Source of the DNA: Mycobacterium paraterrae
GTDB taxonomy: Bacteria; Actinomycetota; Actinomycetes; Mycobacteriales; Mycobacteriaceae
Assembly (NCBI RefSeq): GCF_022430545.2
Contig: NZ_CP092488.2
Span: 1,550,001 to 1,614,000 of the forward strand
Length of the DNA stretch: 64,000 bases
Direction: 5' to 3'
Shown: piece by piece, positions 25,014 to 33,667 of the stretch
Position numbering within the stretch: the first letter of the stretch is position 1
How the letters are laid out: the number at the start of each line of letters is the position of its first letter
Made by a program: the position numbers and the translations under genes
The notes under the pieces: generated by a model
Told to the model about the DNA's origin: nothing
The model's database searches: none
What the model saw: only the letters and a program-made list of their open reading frames with translations

Positions 25014-26813
25014 TCAGCGTGTTCGGGCCGGGGCGGCTGGGGTCATGCGCTCGGTAACGCCTGTCACCGGCAGCACCGCCTCGCGGATCGCCGCCAGCAC
25101 CGCCGGGTGATTCGCGGAGTGGTCGCCGGTGGGCGTGGCGATCACCCGGGCCGGACAGGACGACGACCGTCGCAGCCGTGCGATGGCCGCCCGGCCGCCT
25201 TTGGCGGTGAATCGCTCCTCGTCCTCGGGCGAGACGATCACCGTCACCGCCGTCCCGCGCCGCGCCAGCGTCGTCAACACCGCCTCCGGCAGCCACACCA
25301 GCCCCATCCAGTTCAGCAGCCACAGTAGACCCCGCGGAAAGTGCTGGTGCAGAGCATTTTTCGCCGCTTCACGGGCCGGATCAAGGTTCGCCTTGACATG
25401 GTTTGCCCTGGATCCTGTTGCGCTGCCGACACATTCGGCCGTGTCGACGGCCGACGCCGCACTCAGCGCTCGCTTCCGGTGGTACCACTGCGACAGCACG
25501 GTGGAGGTGACGCGCCAACTCCAGGCGAGCTGGTTGACCAGCACCGCCGACCGCGCACCGAGAATACGCGCGGTGTGCGCGGCATACCACGAACCCGAAC
25601 AGATGCCGACGAGTTCGAGTTCATCGGCATCCGGGCACACATGCCTGGCCACCGCTACCGCGTCGGCGATGTCGTCTTTGCGGTAGACGCTGCGGTAGGG
25701 GTCGCGATCGATGTGGCTCGACAGACCCAGCCCGGCCGGGTCCCAACGCACCGCCTGCGAACCGGCCGACGCAATGCGACGCGACAGTTCCACCCACTCG
25801 CGGGCGGGCCCCACATGCAGATCCTTTGCCGCCACGTGAAATATCACCGTTTTGACCGGTGCGAGAAAGCGGCGGCGCGGCAACGTGCGGATGGCGAACA
25901 GGCCAGCTAGCCCGATTCGTTCGATCCTCTCGACCACGTCGGCCCCGCACGGACCCTCGGCCGGCATGGTGGCCGTCGAAAGATATTGCGGCACAGCGCG
26001 GTCGGTACCCGCCGGGCACTTATCGTCGAGCCACTCGGCGACCGACTGCACCGCAGCCGACGGGATGGGCAGCAACACGTCCCGGGGTCGGGCACAATCC
26101 GGCAGGCCAGGAGCGACGATCGCTTCGACTCCGGCGGCACCCGCTAACGCGGTGAGGTGCCGATCGGTTTCGCCGGGCCGATTCACCACAAGCACGTCGC
26201 CGAGACCGTAGGCGCCGACGGGATCCCCGGTCATCCGTAGCGCCGCGAATTCCGAAGCGGCCTCTTCGCTGAACCGACCGCCGATGACCGATACCTCGCC
26301 GGGTGTCTCGGCCTCGTCGCCGACCGCCAACCGGAACAGCGTGGTGTGTTCGCGGAGGTAGCGCCGCCCGGTGCCGGGGGGATCGAGGTAGACCACCCGT
26401 TCGATCCGGTGAGATCGACCGGACCGCAGGGTCCGGCCGAGGTATTCCTGGAGGATCAGACACCCGGCCCGAATCCCGATGGCGCTGAACGACTCCGCGC
26501 CGATTCGGCGAAGATACTCTCGAGCGTGACCGACGCTGGCGACCCAGTTGGCCACCGCGTCGTCGCGCACCTGCCGGTAGGCGGAGTCGCCGGTACCCAG
26601 GTAGTCGAAGCGCAGCACCGCCAGCCCGCGGCGGGCCAGGTCGTCGGCCAGGTTTCGGTGCAGCCGAGCGCTGTCCATCGCCTCCTTGCCGAGCGAGCCG
26701 CACATCAGCACACCGCCGCGAATATCGTTGCCGGCCGGTAGATGCAGCACGCCGAACAACGGCGAATCGGCCGGTCCGAAAAACGTCGGCTGCTCGGTCG
26801 TCGTCAGCGCCAT
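25014..26813 (-). CDS. Tandem alpha/beta-hydrolase protein with non-Ser nucleophile elbows
   Basis: A 599-residue protein made of two alpha/beta-hydrolase-like halves (about 1-285 and 315-585). Half one has LRFDYLGTGDS and an elbow reading GIRAG; half two has VRWDPAGLGLSSH and an elbow GICSG, so the expected nucleophile Ser is Arg and Cys respectively. Acyl transfer or thioesterase work on a carrier-bound intermediate is possible. ATG 26813 overlaps the upstream transferase gene by 10 nt; last gene of the minus arm of the cluster. Confidence 0.75.
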   Translation of the reverse strand: MALTTTEQPTFFGPADSPLFGVLHLPAGNDIRGGVLMCGSLGKEAMDSARLHRNLADDLARRGLAVLRFDYLGTGDSAYRQVRDDAVANWVASVGHAREYLRRIGAESFSAIGIRAGCLILQEYLGRTLRSGRSHRIERVVYLDPPGTGRRYLREHTTLFRLAVGDEAETPGEVSVIGGRFSEEAASEFAALRMTGDPVGAYGLGDVLVVNRPGETDRHLTALAGAAGVEAIVAPGLPDCARPRDVLLPIPSAAVQSVAEWLDDKCPAGTDRAVPQYLSTATMPAEGPCGADVVERIERIGLAGLFAIRTLPRRRFLAPVKTVIFHVAAKDLHVGPAREWVELSRRIASAGSQAVRWDPAGLGLSSHIDRDPYRSVYRKDDIADAVAVARHVCPDADELELVGICSGSWYAAHTARILGARSAVLVNQLAWSWRVTSTVLSQWYHRKRALSAASAVDTAECVGSATGSRANHVKANLDPAREAAKNALHQHFPRGLLWLLNWMGLVWLPEAVLTTLARRGTAVTVIVSPEDEERFTAKGGRAAIARLRRSSSCPARVIATPTGDHSANHPAVLAAIREAVLPVTGVTERMTPAAPARTR

Positions 26814-27226
26814 GCCCGGCCCCCGCACGCGACGACGACCACGGCCATCGCATGGCAGTCGGCGTGCGATAGCGACACCGACGTGCTGAGCCACCCCTGA
26901 TGCTGCGCCCGCTCGGCGAGCGAACCGCTCAGCCGAAGCCGCGGCACCGGGCCGTCACGGATGATCTCGATCTCGCGCAACGGGAAGGGCATGTCGGGGT
27001 CGGCGAACGCCTTGATGACGGCTTCCTTCGCGGCGAACCGAGCCGCCAGTCCGTGGACGTCGCGGCCTTGGCAGTCGTCGATCTCGCCTGCGGTGAAGAC
27101 CTTGCGGAGGTAGCGGTCGCCGAACATCGACAGTGAGTCGGCGACGTCGTGGACCGAAAGGACGTCGCATCCGATTCGGACGCGATTGTCGTCGATCGCG
27201 TCCGGCAAGGTCGGTAGCAGCATCAC
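26804..27226 (-). CDS. AcpS-type 4'-phosphopantetheinyl transferase
   Basis: A 140-residue protein with the holo-ACP synthase signature: IGCDVLSVHDVADSL (the metal-binding D near residue 20) and LAARFAAKEAVIKAF near 60-75 (Glu and Lys of the active site). It should move phosphopantetheine from CoA to a carrier protein. ATG 27226 overlaps the stop of the carrier-protein gene by 4 nt, so this copy is probably dedicated to it; the housekeeping AcpS would lie elsewhere in the genome. Confidence 0.87.
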   Translation of the reverse strand: MMLLPTLPDAIDDNRVRIGCDVLSVHDVADSLSMFGDRYLRKVFTAGEIDDCQGRDVHGLAARFAAKEAVIKAFADPDMPFPLREIEIIRDGPVPRLRLSGSLAERAQHQGWLSTSVSLSHADCHAMAVVVVACGGRAWR

Positions 27227-27471
27227 ACGGACGTCGTGACGAGGCTCTCGATGACCTGCGCGATGTTGTGGACGGATTCGAAGGTGGACTTCTTGAGCAC
27301 CTCTTCGGGGAACTCGATGTCGAACGCGTCCTCGAGGGCAAGCATCACGTCGACCGACGCATGCGAGGTCAGACCTAGTTTGTACAGGTCCGCCTGAGCG
27401 TCCACCTCACGTGCGTCGACCGCCATGCGCCCATGCGCCGCCAAGACTTCACGAACCTGGTTCTGAATCAT
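27223..27471 (-). CDS. Acyl carrier protein of the biosynthetic cluster
   Basis: An 82-residue acidic four-helix carrier. The region LYKLGLTSHASVDVMLALED holds the phosphopantetheine site; the usual DSL is TSH, with the Ser conserved. FDIEFPEEVLKKSTFESV is the typical helix III part. It should carry an amino-acyl or acyl group activated by one of the ligases on the plus arm. ATG 27471 chosen; a longer reading to 27792 lies in the upstream oxygenase. Coupled to the AcpS-type gene. Confidence 0.87.
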   Translation of the reverse strand: MIQNQVREVLAAHGRMAVDAREVDAQADLYKLGLTSHASVDVMLALEDAFDIEFPEEVLKKSTFESVHNIAQVIESLVTTSV

Positions 27472-27497
27472 GCTTACCTCGTCTTTCTGCCATGGCT

Positions 27498-28442
27498 CTA
27501 CCGGTGAGCCGGTGTCGGGTCCAACAACGTTGTGCCGTCTGAGGATTTGGCGGGCGGGACGTAACGCCGGGTCTCCTTGAGACGCTTGCGGGCGGCGCGA
27601 CGGTAGCCGTAGTAGTCCGAGATGTGCGCCGTGCTGCCGTACAACCAATCCAGCGGCTCTCGCATGTTGTCGACGTAGCCGATCGAATACGCACCGCGCT
27701 GGTAGCCCATCAACCGGAGTAGCCCCTCCGGCAGCGTGCGGGCGATCTCGGGCGGGCAGGCGAGGTATTGGTTCTCCTCCTGCCGCAGCCATCCGAGCGA
27801 ATAGCCGATGTTCATGCCGATCCGGCAGCGGTCGGTGGTGTTGGCGCCGCCGCCGTGAAACACCGAACCGGTGTACAGCAAGACCGAACCCTTGGTCATG
27901 ACGGCAGGCGATGACAGCGCCGGGTCAACGTCATCGGGATCGTCTTCCCAGCGGTGGCTGCCCACCACCATCCGGGTCGCGCCCATCTCTTCGGTGAAGT
28001 CGGTGACCGCCCACATCGCGGCGACTTCGGCTTCGAATCCCCTGGGGAACTGGTAGCGGTCGAACGACCACTGGTCCCGGTGGATCATCTGCGCGGGCTC
28101 GCCCGCTCCGATCGTCACGAGCTGGGTCAGGTCGATCTGGAAGGTGCTGGCATGGTCGCCCAGCACCAGATCGAGGGTGTCGATGATGACCGGGTCGGTG
28201 ATCAGCGAACGTGCGGTTGGCGAACGCGCGATGAGGGCACCGGTTCGCTGCGTGGCAGCCCCGAGGAACTCGGTGTTACCTCCGCCGGTGGCGAGCAGAT
28301 ACGGCTCGACTTCGGCCAGCACCCGGTCCATGGTCTCGGCGGGAGCGAGGCCGGTGATGACCACGCACCCGTCTTCGCGGAGCACCTCGGCCAGCTCTGC
28401 CGACGACGTAGCCGAACCGACCGAACGTACAGCTTTTGGCAT
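27498..28442 (-). CDS. Phytanoyl-CoA dioxygenase (PhyH) family Fe(II)/2-oxoglutarate oxygenase
   Basis: A 314-residue non-haem iron oxygenase. The metal pair H-x-D is in MIHRDQWSFDRY near residue 140, the distal His in VFHGGGANTTDRCRIGMNIGY near 218 with the 2-oxoglutarate-binding Arg following. PhyH members hydroxylate or otherwise oxidise carrier- or CoA-bound substrates. It is the first gene of the minus arm, 26 nt upstream of the carrier-protein gene, so the carrier-bound intermediate is a reasonable substrate. Start ATG 28442. Confidence 0.87.
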   Translation of the reverse strand: MPKAVRSVGSATSSAELAEVLREDGCVVITGLAPAETMDRVLAEVEPYLLATGGGNTEFLGAATQRTGALIARSPTARSLITDPVIIDTLDLVLGDHASTFQIDLTQLVTIGAGEPAQMIHRDQWSFDRYQFPRGFEAEVAAMWAVTDFTEEMGATRMVVGSHRWEDDPDDVDPALSSPAVMTKGSVLLYTGSVFHGGGANTTDRCRIGMNIGYSLGWLRQEENQYLACPPEIARTLPEGLLRLMGYQRGAYSIGYVDNMREPLDWLYGSTAHISDYYGYRRAARKRLKETRRYVPPAKSSDGTTLLDPTPAHR

Positions 28443-28531
28443 GGCGCGTACTGTACGGGATCATATCTCTAGTTTTCAATTACTTTTAGTCGGTAATTTG
28501 GAGGCTTTCATGACTGGAAGGGCGGCATCAG
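28443..28531. promoter_or_regulatory. AT-rich divergent promoter of the biosynthetic cluster
   Basis: The 89-bp gap between the two arms is AT-rich against a GC-rich background and holds an inverted repeat AATTAC (28478-28483) / GTAATT (28493-28498) with TTTTAG inside. A similar arrangement recurs at 29471-29492. Both arms most likely start here, under one regulator. Confidence 0.55.
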
Positions 28532-29452
28532 ATGCATTCGTTTCGATTCGGCGTTCACGCCTCGATCGCGCCAACCATGGCCACCTGGCGGGATCAGGCC
28601 CGGAAGGCAGAGGATCTCGGCTACTCCACCCTGTACGTGGCCGACCACCTCGGTGCCCAATTCGGACCACTGGTAGCCACGACCGTCGCCGCCGAAGCCA
28701 CCTCGACGCTCAACGTAGGAACCGTGGTGCTCAACAACGACCTGCGCAATCCGGTGGTGCTGGCCAAGGAGATCGCCACCCTCGGGCTTGCGGCCGAGGG
28801 CCGGGTCGAGGTGGGTTTCGGCGCGGGCTGGCTACCGAGCGACTACGCGCAAGCGGGCATTGAATTCGACGGGGCCGGTGTCCGCGTCGATCGACTGGCC
28901 GAGAGCCTCGACGTGATGACGGCGCTGTGGACCACGGGTGAAGCCACCTCGACCGGCTCGCACTACACGCTGCAAGGTGCCCGGTGCGAGCCTCGCCCCG
29001 AGTCGCCGCCGCGAGTGATCGTCGGAGGCGGAAGCAGGCGAGTCCTGTCCGTCGCCGCACGACACGCGGACATCGTGGGCGTCAACACCAACCTGGCCCG
29101 CGGCCTGAACGCGGGCGAGCTGACCGGCCAAGCCGGCGTCGACCACTATGACCGCTGCCTCGGCTGGATCCGAGACGCCGCACCCGACCGGTTCGACTCG
29201 ATCGAATTGCAGCTGATGGCCTTCGCCACCAAAGTCGTCGGCAGCAGTCGAGCCGCTGCGCGCACCGCGACCATGCTCGGCCTCGCCGGGGACGACGCGC
29301 TCGATCTCCCGATCGTGCTGATCGGCACCGTCGACGAGCTGTGTGATCGGCTGCAGGATTACCGCAAGCGCTGGGGATTTTCCAACATCGTCATCTCGGG
29401 CGACGCGATGGAGACGTTTGCACCGGTGGTAGCGCGGCTGGCTGGAACGTAA
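28532..29452 (+). CDS. LLM-class F420-dependent oxidoreductase
   Basis: A 306-residue luciferase-like TIM-barrel protein of the F420-using group (TIGR03621 type by length and pattern). Typical parts: GVHASIAPTMATWRDQARKA at the start, LYVADHLG, LNVGTVVLNNDLRNPVVLAKEIATL near 60-80, and VEVGFGAGWLPSDY near 92. It would move a hydride between F420 and a substrate. Start ATG 28532; an ATG at 28510 behind GGAGG opens a different, non-homologous frame. First gene of the plus arm, 114 bp ahead of the rest. Confidence 0.83.
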   Translation: MHSFRFGVHASIAPTMATWRDQARKAEDLGYSTLYVADHLGAQFGPLVATTVAAEATSTLNVGTVVLNNDLRNPVVLAKEIATLGLAAEGRVEVGFGAGWLPSDYAQAGIEFDGAGVRVDRLAESLDVMTALWTTGEATSTGSHYTLQGARCEPRPESPPRVIVGGGSRRVLSVAARHADIVGVNTNLARGLNAGELTGQAGVDHYDRCLGWIRDAAPDRFDSIELQLMAFATKVVGSSRAAARTATMLGLAGDDALDLPIVLIGTVDELCDRLQDYRKRWGFSNIVISGDAMETFAPVVARLAGT

Positions 29453-29566
29453 GTCGTTAAGAAACTAAATGTTATACTTTAGGTTGTATAACGTACGTTT
29501 AGTATGTATTCTCCTCTTTCAGCGGGTGCTCGGTATCTCGCCGTCCGCTTCTAGCACGAGGAGCAC
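29453..29566 (+). promoter_or_regulatory. AT-rich leader with palindromes before the main biosynthetic operon
   Basis: Contains GTTATAC (29471-29477) / GTATAAC (29486-29492) around TTTAGGTT, immediately followed by the palindrome AACGTACGTT (29490-29499). The base composition is far lower in GC than its surroundings. Likely an internal promoter and operator for the tightly packed genes from 29567 on. GAGGAGCAC is the ribosome site of the next gene. Confidence 0.5.
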
Positions 29567-31435
29567 ATGTCGATGGTGGCGCAGGACCCCGGACCGCCAG
29601 GTGCACACCTGACACTGCCTGCACGCCCGATCGAGGTGGCTATCGTCGGGCTGGGGTCCTGGGGTTTGTGCGTCATGGAGCGGACCGTCGATCGGGCCCG
29701 GCGGACGGGCAAGCCGGTGCGGTTGCATGTGATCGAGCCCGCCCAGCTCGGCGGCGGGGTGTACTCGGCCGAGCAGCCCGACTACCTGATCCTCAACAAC
29801 GCGTGCGGCCAGCTGTCGCTCTACGCCGCACCCGATGGCGACGATCCGCCGCCATACGCGGTCGGACTGCACCAGTGGGCCATGGTCAGCGGCTACCGGT
29901 GGGTGGGTCACGAGTGCCGGATCGGCGCAGGCGGTGACCCCGTCCGGCCTACCGACTACCTGCCGCGGCGCCTGATGGGCGAGTACCTGGTCTGGTTCTA
30001 CGACTCACTGGTGGACTACGCTCCGCCGAACCTGGAGATCGTCCGGCACTATGCCGCGGCCGTCGACATCTCACCGGCCCTCGGTGGGCGCGAGGCGGTG
30101 CTGCTCGACAACGACCTGACCCTCACGGTCGACCACGTGGTCCTGACCTCCGGGCATACCTTCAACGACGAGCCCGTCGCCGACGGCGTGCACTACCGGC
30201 GCGCCTATCCGATCGAGAGCCTCGAGCAGAGCGTTCCGCCCGGATCGTCGGTGGCCGTCGCGGGCATGGGCTTGGTCGGCTTCGACGTTCTCACCGCGCT
30301 CACCATCGGACGCGGTGGCACCTTCGAACGGCGCGGCGACGACCGGTTGCGGTATGTGCCGTCCGGTCGTGAGCCGGCCATCGTCCTCTATTCCCGCTCG
30401 GGCGCCCCCTACTGCGCCAAGTCCGCGAGCGGCATCGACCCCTACGGCCAGTACCAGCCGGTGGTATGTACCGCCGACGAGTTCGCGGCGCTGACGCATC
30501 CCGGCGAGTCGGGGGCGCGCCGGCACGTCGACTTCCGCTCCGAATTGCTGCCGCTGCTCTTCGCGGAAATGCAGGCGCGCTATTACCTGCAGGCGGCGTT
30601 GCTGGCCGACGGCGAGGCTGAGGCCGCCGAGGTTCGGCTGGCGCTGCGGCAGGGCTGGCTCGACGGGCACTACGAGAAAGTCATCGACGCTCTCGAACCG
30701 CACTACGGGCGCTTCGATCCGGCCGCCCACCTGTTCGCCGGCTCGGACCGCACGTTCACCTCGTCGATCGACTACCAGGCCCAGACCTACGAGATGATCG
30801 AGACCGATCTCGCCGAGGCCTTGCATCCGGGCGGCAGCCCGGTCAAGGCGGCGCAGGAGGTGCTGCGCATCCTGCGCGACCAACTGCGTTCGGTCATCGA
30901 GTTCGGCGGCCTGTCTGTCGACTCCTACATCGAGTTCCAGGCCGGGGTTCGGGGTCGCATCAACCGGCTCGAGGCGGGCGTGCCACCCATGCGCTCCCAG
31001 CAGTTGCTGGCACTTCTCGACGCCGGGGTGGTGCGCATTCCGGTCGGCCCGAACCCCGACGTGGACGCCAACCGGGACGGAATTCGGCTTCGCTCAACCG
31101 CTTTCGACGAACCGGCCGAAGTCGCCGTCGATGCCGTGATACGCGGCTATCTCGACATGCCGTCGCTGGCCCGGTCGGGATCGCCGTTGCTCAAGCGCCT
31201 GTACGCCAAGGGCAGGCTCACCCAGTTCAGCTACGGTGACACCCCGGTCGGCAGCGTCGCCATCAACGAACAATTCCACCCGTACGACTCCGAGGGACGG
31301 TTACAGGCCAACCTCTCCGTGCTCGGCGTGCTCACCGAAGGAGTGCGCTACTTCACCCACTACCTGCCGTCGCCGCGCAGCCGCCTGCGGGCCGTCTACG
31401 ACGCCCAGGACTGCATCGAAGCCGTGATCGGTTGA
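29567..31435 (+). CDS. FAD/NAD(P)-binding monooxygenase-like protein (NAD_binding_9 type)
   Basis: A 622-residue flavoprotein. The N-terminal dinucleotide loop is VAIVGLGSWGLCVMER near residue 25, followed by LGGGVYSAEQPDYLILNNACGQLSL; a second nucleotide loop is VAVAGMGLVGFDVLTAL near 230. The long C-terminal half is all-helical. Members of this broad family include enzymes thought to N-oxygenate amino acids, but this assignment is only by general resemblance. Three nt separate it from the next gene. It begins a six-gene block. Confidence 0.75.
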   Translation: MSMVAQDPGPPGAHLTLPARPIEVAIVGLGSWGLCVMERTVDRARRTGKPVRLHVIEPAQLGGGVYSAEQPDYLILNNACGQLSLYAAPDGDDPPPYAVGLHQWAMVSGYRWVGHECRIGAGGDPVRPTDYLPRRLMGEYLVWFYDSLVDYAPPNLEIVRHYAAAVDISPALGGREAVLLDNDLTLTVDHVVLTSGHTFNDEPVADGVHYRRAYPIESLEQSVPPGSSVAVAGMGLVGFDVLTALTIGRGGTFERRGDDRLRYVPSGREPAIVLYSRSGAPYCAKSASGIDPYGQYQPVVCTADEFAALTHPGESGARRHVDFRSELLPLLFAEMQARYYLQAALLADGEAEAAEVRLALRQGWLDGHYEKVIDALEPHYGRFDPAAHLFAGSDRTFTSSIDYQAQTYEMIETDLAEALHPGGSPVKAAQEVLRILRDQLRSVIEFGGLSVDSYIEFQAGVRGRINRLEAGVPPMRSQQLLALLDAGVVRIPVGPNPDVDANRDGIRLRSTAFDEPAEVAVDAVIRGYLDMPSLARSGSPLLKRLYAKGRLTQFSYGDTPVGSVAINEQFHPYDSEGRLQANLSVLGVLTEGVRYFTHYLPSPRSRLRAVYDAQDCIEAVIG

Positions 31436-31438
31436 GCG

Positions 31439-32707
31439 ATGCCGGACTCCACACGATCTCGTCCACTGGTAGCGATCGGCTATGGGCCGCGCTGCGTTCC
31501 CGTGATGCAATTGGCCGCGGCGGCCGCCGGCTTCTGCGACCTACTCTGGCTGGTCGACACCTCGGTGCCCGGCATCCGCGAGATGACCGATCTGCTGCAC
31601 CGATTCGGAGCCGTCGTCGACCTCGACGGCATGACCGTCGAGCAGGCCGTGAAGACGCTGGGTGACTGGGAGCCCGCCGGCATCACCACTTTTCTCGACG
31701 CCGGCATGGTCGAACTCGCTTGCATTGCCGAAGGATTGGGCCTGCCGTTTCACAGCCCGGAGGCCGCCGCCGCCCTCACCGACAAGGCCCGCCAACGCCG
31801 CGCCCTGGGCAACGCCGGTCTCGCTATGCCCGCATGTCACCTCGTCCGCCCGTATCAATCCGGGCGCGACCTCGGGGCGGTCGAGGCGGAGGTCGGGTGG
31901 CCCGCCGTGCTCAAACCTCGCTCGGCGCAAGGGAGCCGATCCACCTTCCTGGTCCGCGACGCGGCCGAACTCGAGCAACTGCTGGACGCGCTGGGCCCAC
32001 GACGGCCCAGCATGGTGCTGGAGGGCTATCTGCCCGACGACCCCGCCCGGGCGGGCGGGCCCTACGCCGGCTACGTCTCGGTCGAGAGTGTGGTGGCCGA
32101 TGGCGTGATCAGCCACCTGGCCCTGACCGGACGCTTCCCGCCGGCCGGAAACTTCCGTGAGACAGGCTTTTTCATACCCGCGGCCCTCGACGATGAGACC
32201 CGCTCGGCGGTCCTGGACCTGACCAGCCGCGCGATCAGCGCCCTCGATGTCCGCACCGGCTGCCTGCACACCGAGGTCAAGTTCACCCCGGACGGTCCGC
32301 GCATCATCGAGGTCAACGGACGGCTCGGCGGCGGTGTACCCGAGATGCTGGAACGGGCGGCCGGTATCAGCCTGCTCGATCTCGCCCTGCGAGTGGCGTT
32401 GGGCGAGCCGGTCTTCCTCGACGGACCAGTGCCCACCACCCGGATCGGGTATCGCTTCTTCCTCCAGCCGCCGACCGTCTCGGCCACGGTGACCGCTATC
32501 GACGGGATCACCGATTTCAGTGACCGCGCCGAGGTGGACACAGTGAGCGTCCACCAGGCGCCGGGTGCGGCCCTCGACTGGCGTGACGGCTCCGGCAACC
32601 ACATCGTCGCGGTGGTGGGCTCGACCGACGACGAACAGCAGTTGCAGGCGGCCTACCGACTCCTGCACCAGGAGGTCACTGTCACCTACACCGACGTGAG
32701 GCACTGA
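31439..32707 (+). CDS. ATP-grasp carboxylate-amine ligase
   Basis: A 422-residue ligase. The ATP-grasp core runs from about residue 115 (DKARQRRALGNAGL) to 300; VLKPRSAQGSRSTFLV is the first ATP loop, HTEVKFTPDGPRIIEVNGRLGGG holds the metal-binding Glu and Asn residues. The C-terminal 110 residues form a lid of the type seen in dipeptide ligases. It should activate a carboxylate as acyl phosphate and join it to an amine, forming an amide or peptide bond in the cluster product. 3-nt spacing on both sides. Confidence 0.85.
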   Translation: MPDSTRSRPLVAIGYGPRCVPVMQLAAAAAGFCDLLWLVDTSVPGIREMTDLLHRFGAVVDLDGMTVEQAVKTLGDWEPAGITTFLDAGMVELACIAEGLGLPFHSPEAAAALTDKARQRRALGNAGLAMPACHLVRPYQSGRDLGAVEAEVGWPAVLKPRSAQGSRSTFLVRDAAELEQLLDALGPRRPSMVLEGYLPDDPARAGGPYAGYVSVESVVADGVISHLALTGRFPPAGNFRETGFFIPAALDDETRSAVLDLTSRAISALDVRTGCLHTEVKFTPDGPRIIEVNGRLGGGVPEMLERAAGISLLDLALRVALGEPVFLDGPVPTTRIGYRFFLQPPTVSATVTAIDGITDFSDRAEVDTVSVHQAPGAALDWRDGSGNHIVAVVGSTDDEQQLQAAYRLLHQEVTVTYTDVRH

Positions 32708-32710
32708 GCG

Positions 32711-33664
32711 ATGAGCGTGCGTCTGGCGGGGCTACCGGACCGCAGCGAAGGCCCGGTCCGGTGGCGGTGCGCGTTGGTCAACAACATGCCCGACGCCGCC
32801 TTCGGCGCCACCGAGCGACAGTTCGTCGGCCTCATCGAGGCCGGGTCGGGCGGCCGAACCGTCGAAATCACCCGCCACACGATGCCCGGGGTGCCACGCA
32901 GCGCACGGGTTCGCGACCGCATTGCCGCCGGATACTGTTCTCTCGACGACCTTTACGTCAATCCCCCCGACCTGCTGGTGGTGACCGGCTCGAACCCGAT
33001 CGAGTCCCGCATCGAGGACGAGGCCTACTGGTCTGATCTGCACGGCCTGCTGAAATGGGGAAGCGACCACGTGCCGGCCATGCTGCTGTCCTGCCTGTCG
33101 GCTCATGCCGGCCTCGCCGTGTTCGACGGAGTCGAACGAACCACGCTGGCAGCCAAGTGCACCGGCGTCTTCGCGCAGGACGTCGACCTGACCCACCCAC
33201 TGGCGGCGCGGTTTCACACTCCTGTGCTCCTGCCCCACTCGCGGCTCAACACCGTGCCGTTGGATGCCGTGCGCGCCGCCGGATATCAAGTGCTCTTGCA
33301 GTCGGCAGCGGTCGGATGGAGCGTGGCCAGCAAGACGGTGGGTCAGTCGATGGTTGTGCTGATGCAGTCCCACCCGGAGTACGACCCCACCAGCCTGGTG
33401 CGCGAGTACGCCCGCGATCTACGCCGCTACGTATATCGCGAACGTGACGAACTACCTTGTCTGCCAACCAATTGCGTAATCGGGACGGATTGGGACAGGC
33501 TCCACCGGCTGCACACGCGAGTGCTGGGCGGCGAACGCGACCCCGCCGTGGTGGCCGGGTTCCCCTTCGACGAAGTCGGTGGCCGCGCCGCTTGGCCGTG
33601 GCGTGGCGCCGCCCTGCGGCTGTACGCCAACCTGTTGGCCGCCATTCCGGACAGGAGCGGGTGA
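32711..33664 (+). CDS. MetA-like homoserine O-acyltransferase (HTS family)
   Basis: A 317-residue protein of the homoserine O-succinyltransferase fold. NNMPDAAFGATERQFVGLI matches the substrate-entry motif; the catalytic Cys is in LLSCLSAHAGLAVFDG near residue 130 and the His-Glu pair in SHPEYDPTSL near 222, so it looks active. In methionine synthesis this enzyme acylates the homoserine hydroxyl as a leaving group. Here, beside a MetY-like enzyme in a biosynthetic operon, it probably prepares O-acyl-homoserine or a similar amino alcohol for a special product. Confidence 0.8.
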   Translation: MSVRLAGLPDRSEGPVRWRCALVNNMPDAAFGATERQFVGLIEAGSGGRTVEITRHTMPGVPRSARVRDRIAAGYCSLDDLYVNPPDLLVVTGSNPIESRIEDEAYWSDLHGLLKWGSDHVPAMLLSCLSAHAGLAVFDGVERTTLAAKCTGVFAQDVDLTHPLAARFHTPVLLPHSRLNTVPLDAVRAAGYQVLLQSAAVGWSVASKTVGQSMVVLMQSHPEYDPTSLVREYARDLRRYVYRERDELPCLPTNCVIGTDWDRLHRLHTRVLGGERDPAVVAGFPFDEVGGRAAWPWRGAALRLYANLLAAIPDRSG

Positions 33665-33667
33665 CCC

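Noticed and set aside
25341..25910. Plus-strand frames of 130-190 codons across the tandem hydrolase gene
   Set aside because: Shadow frames of the minus-strand gene without motifs, starts or spacing that fit neighbours.
28510..28863. Open frame from ATG 28510 with a good GGAGG upstream, just before the F420-type oxidoreductase gene
   Set aside because: The product becomes low-complexity Arg/Gly/Ser-rich after a few codons and runs out of frame over the well-supported oxidoreductase. The GGAGG more probably helps the real start at 28532.
29453..29566. SAM or other sulfur-metabolism riboswitch before the operon with MetA- and MetY-like genes
   Set aside because: The leader is short and AT-rich with simple palindromes; I see no multi-helix core of known SAM riboswitches, and the methionine-like genes are fourth and fifth in the arm.
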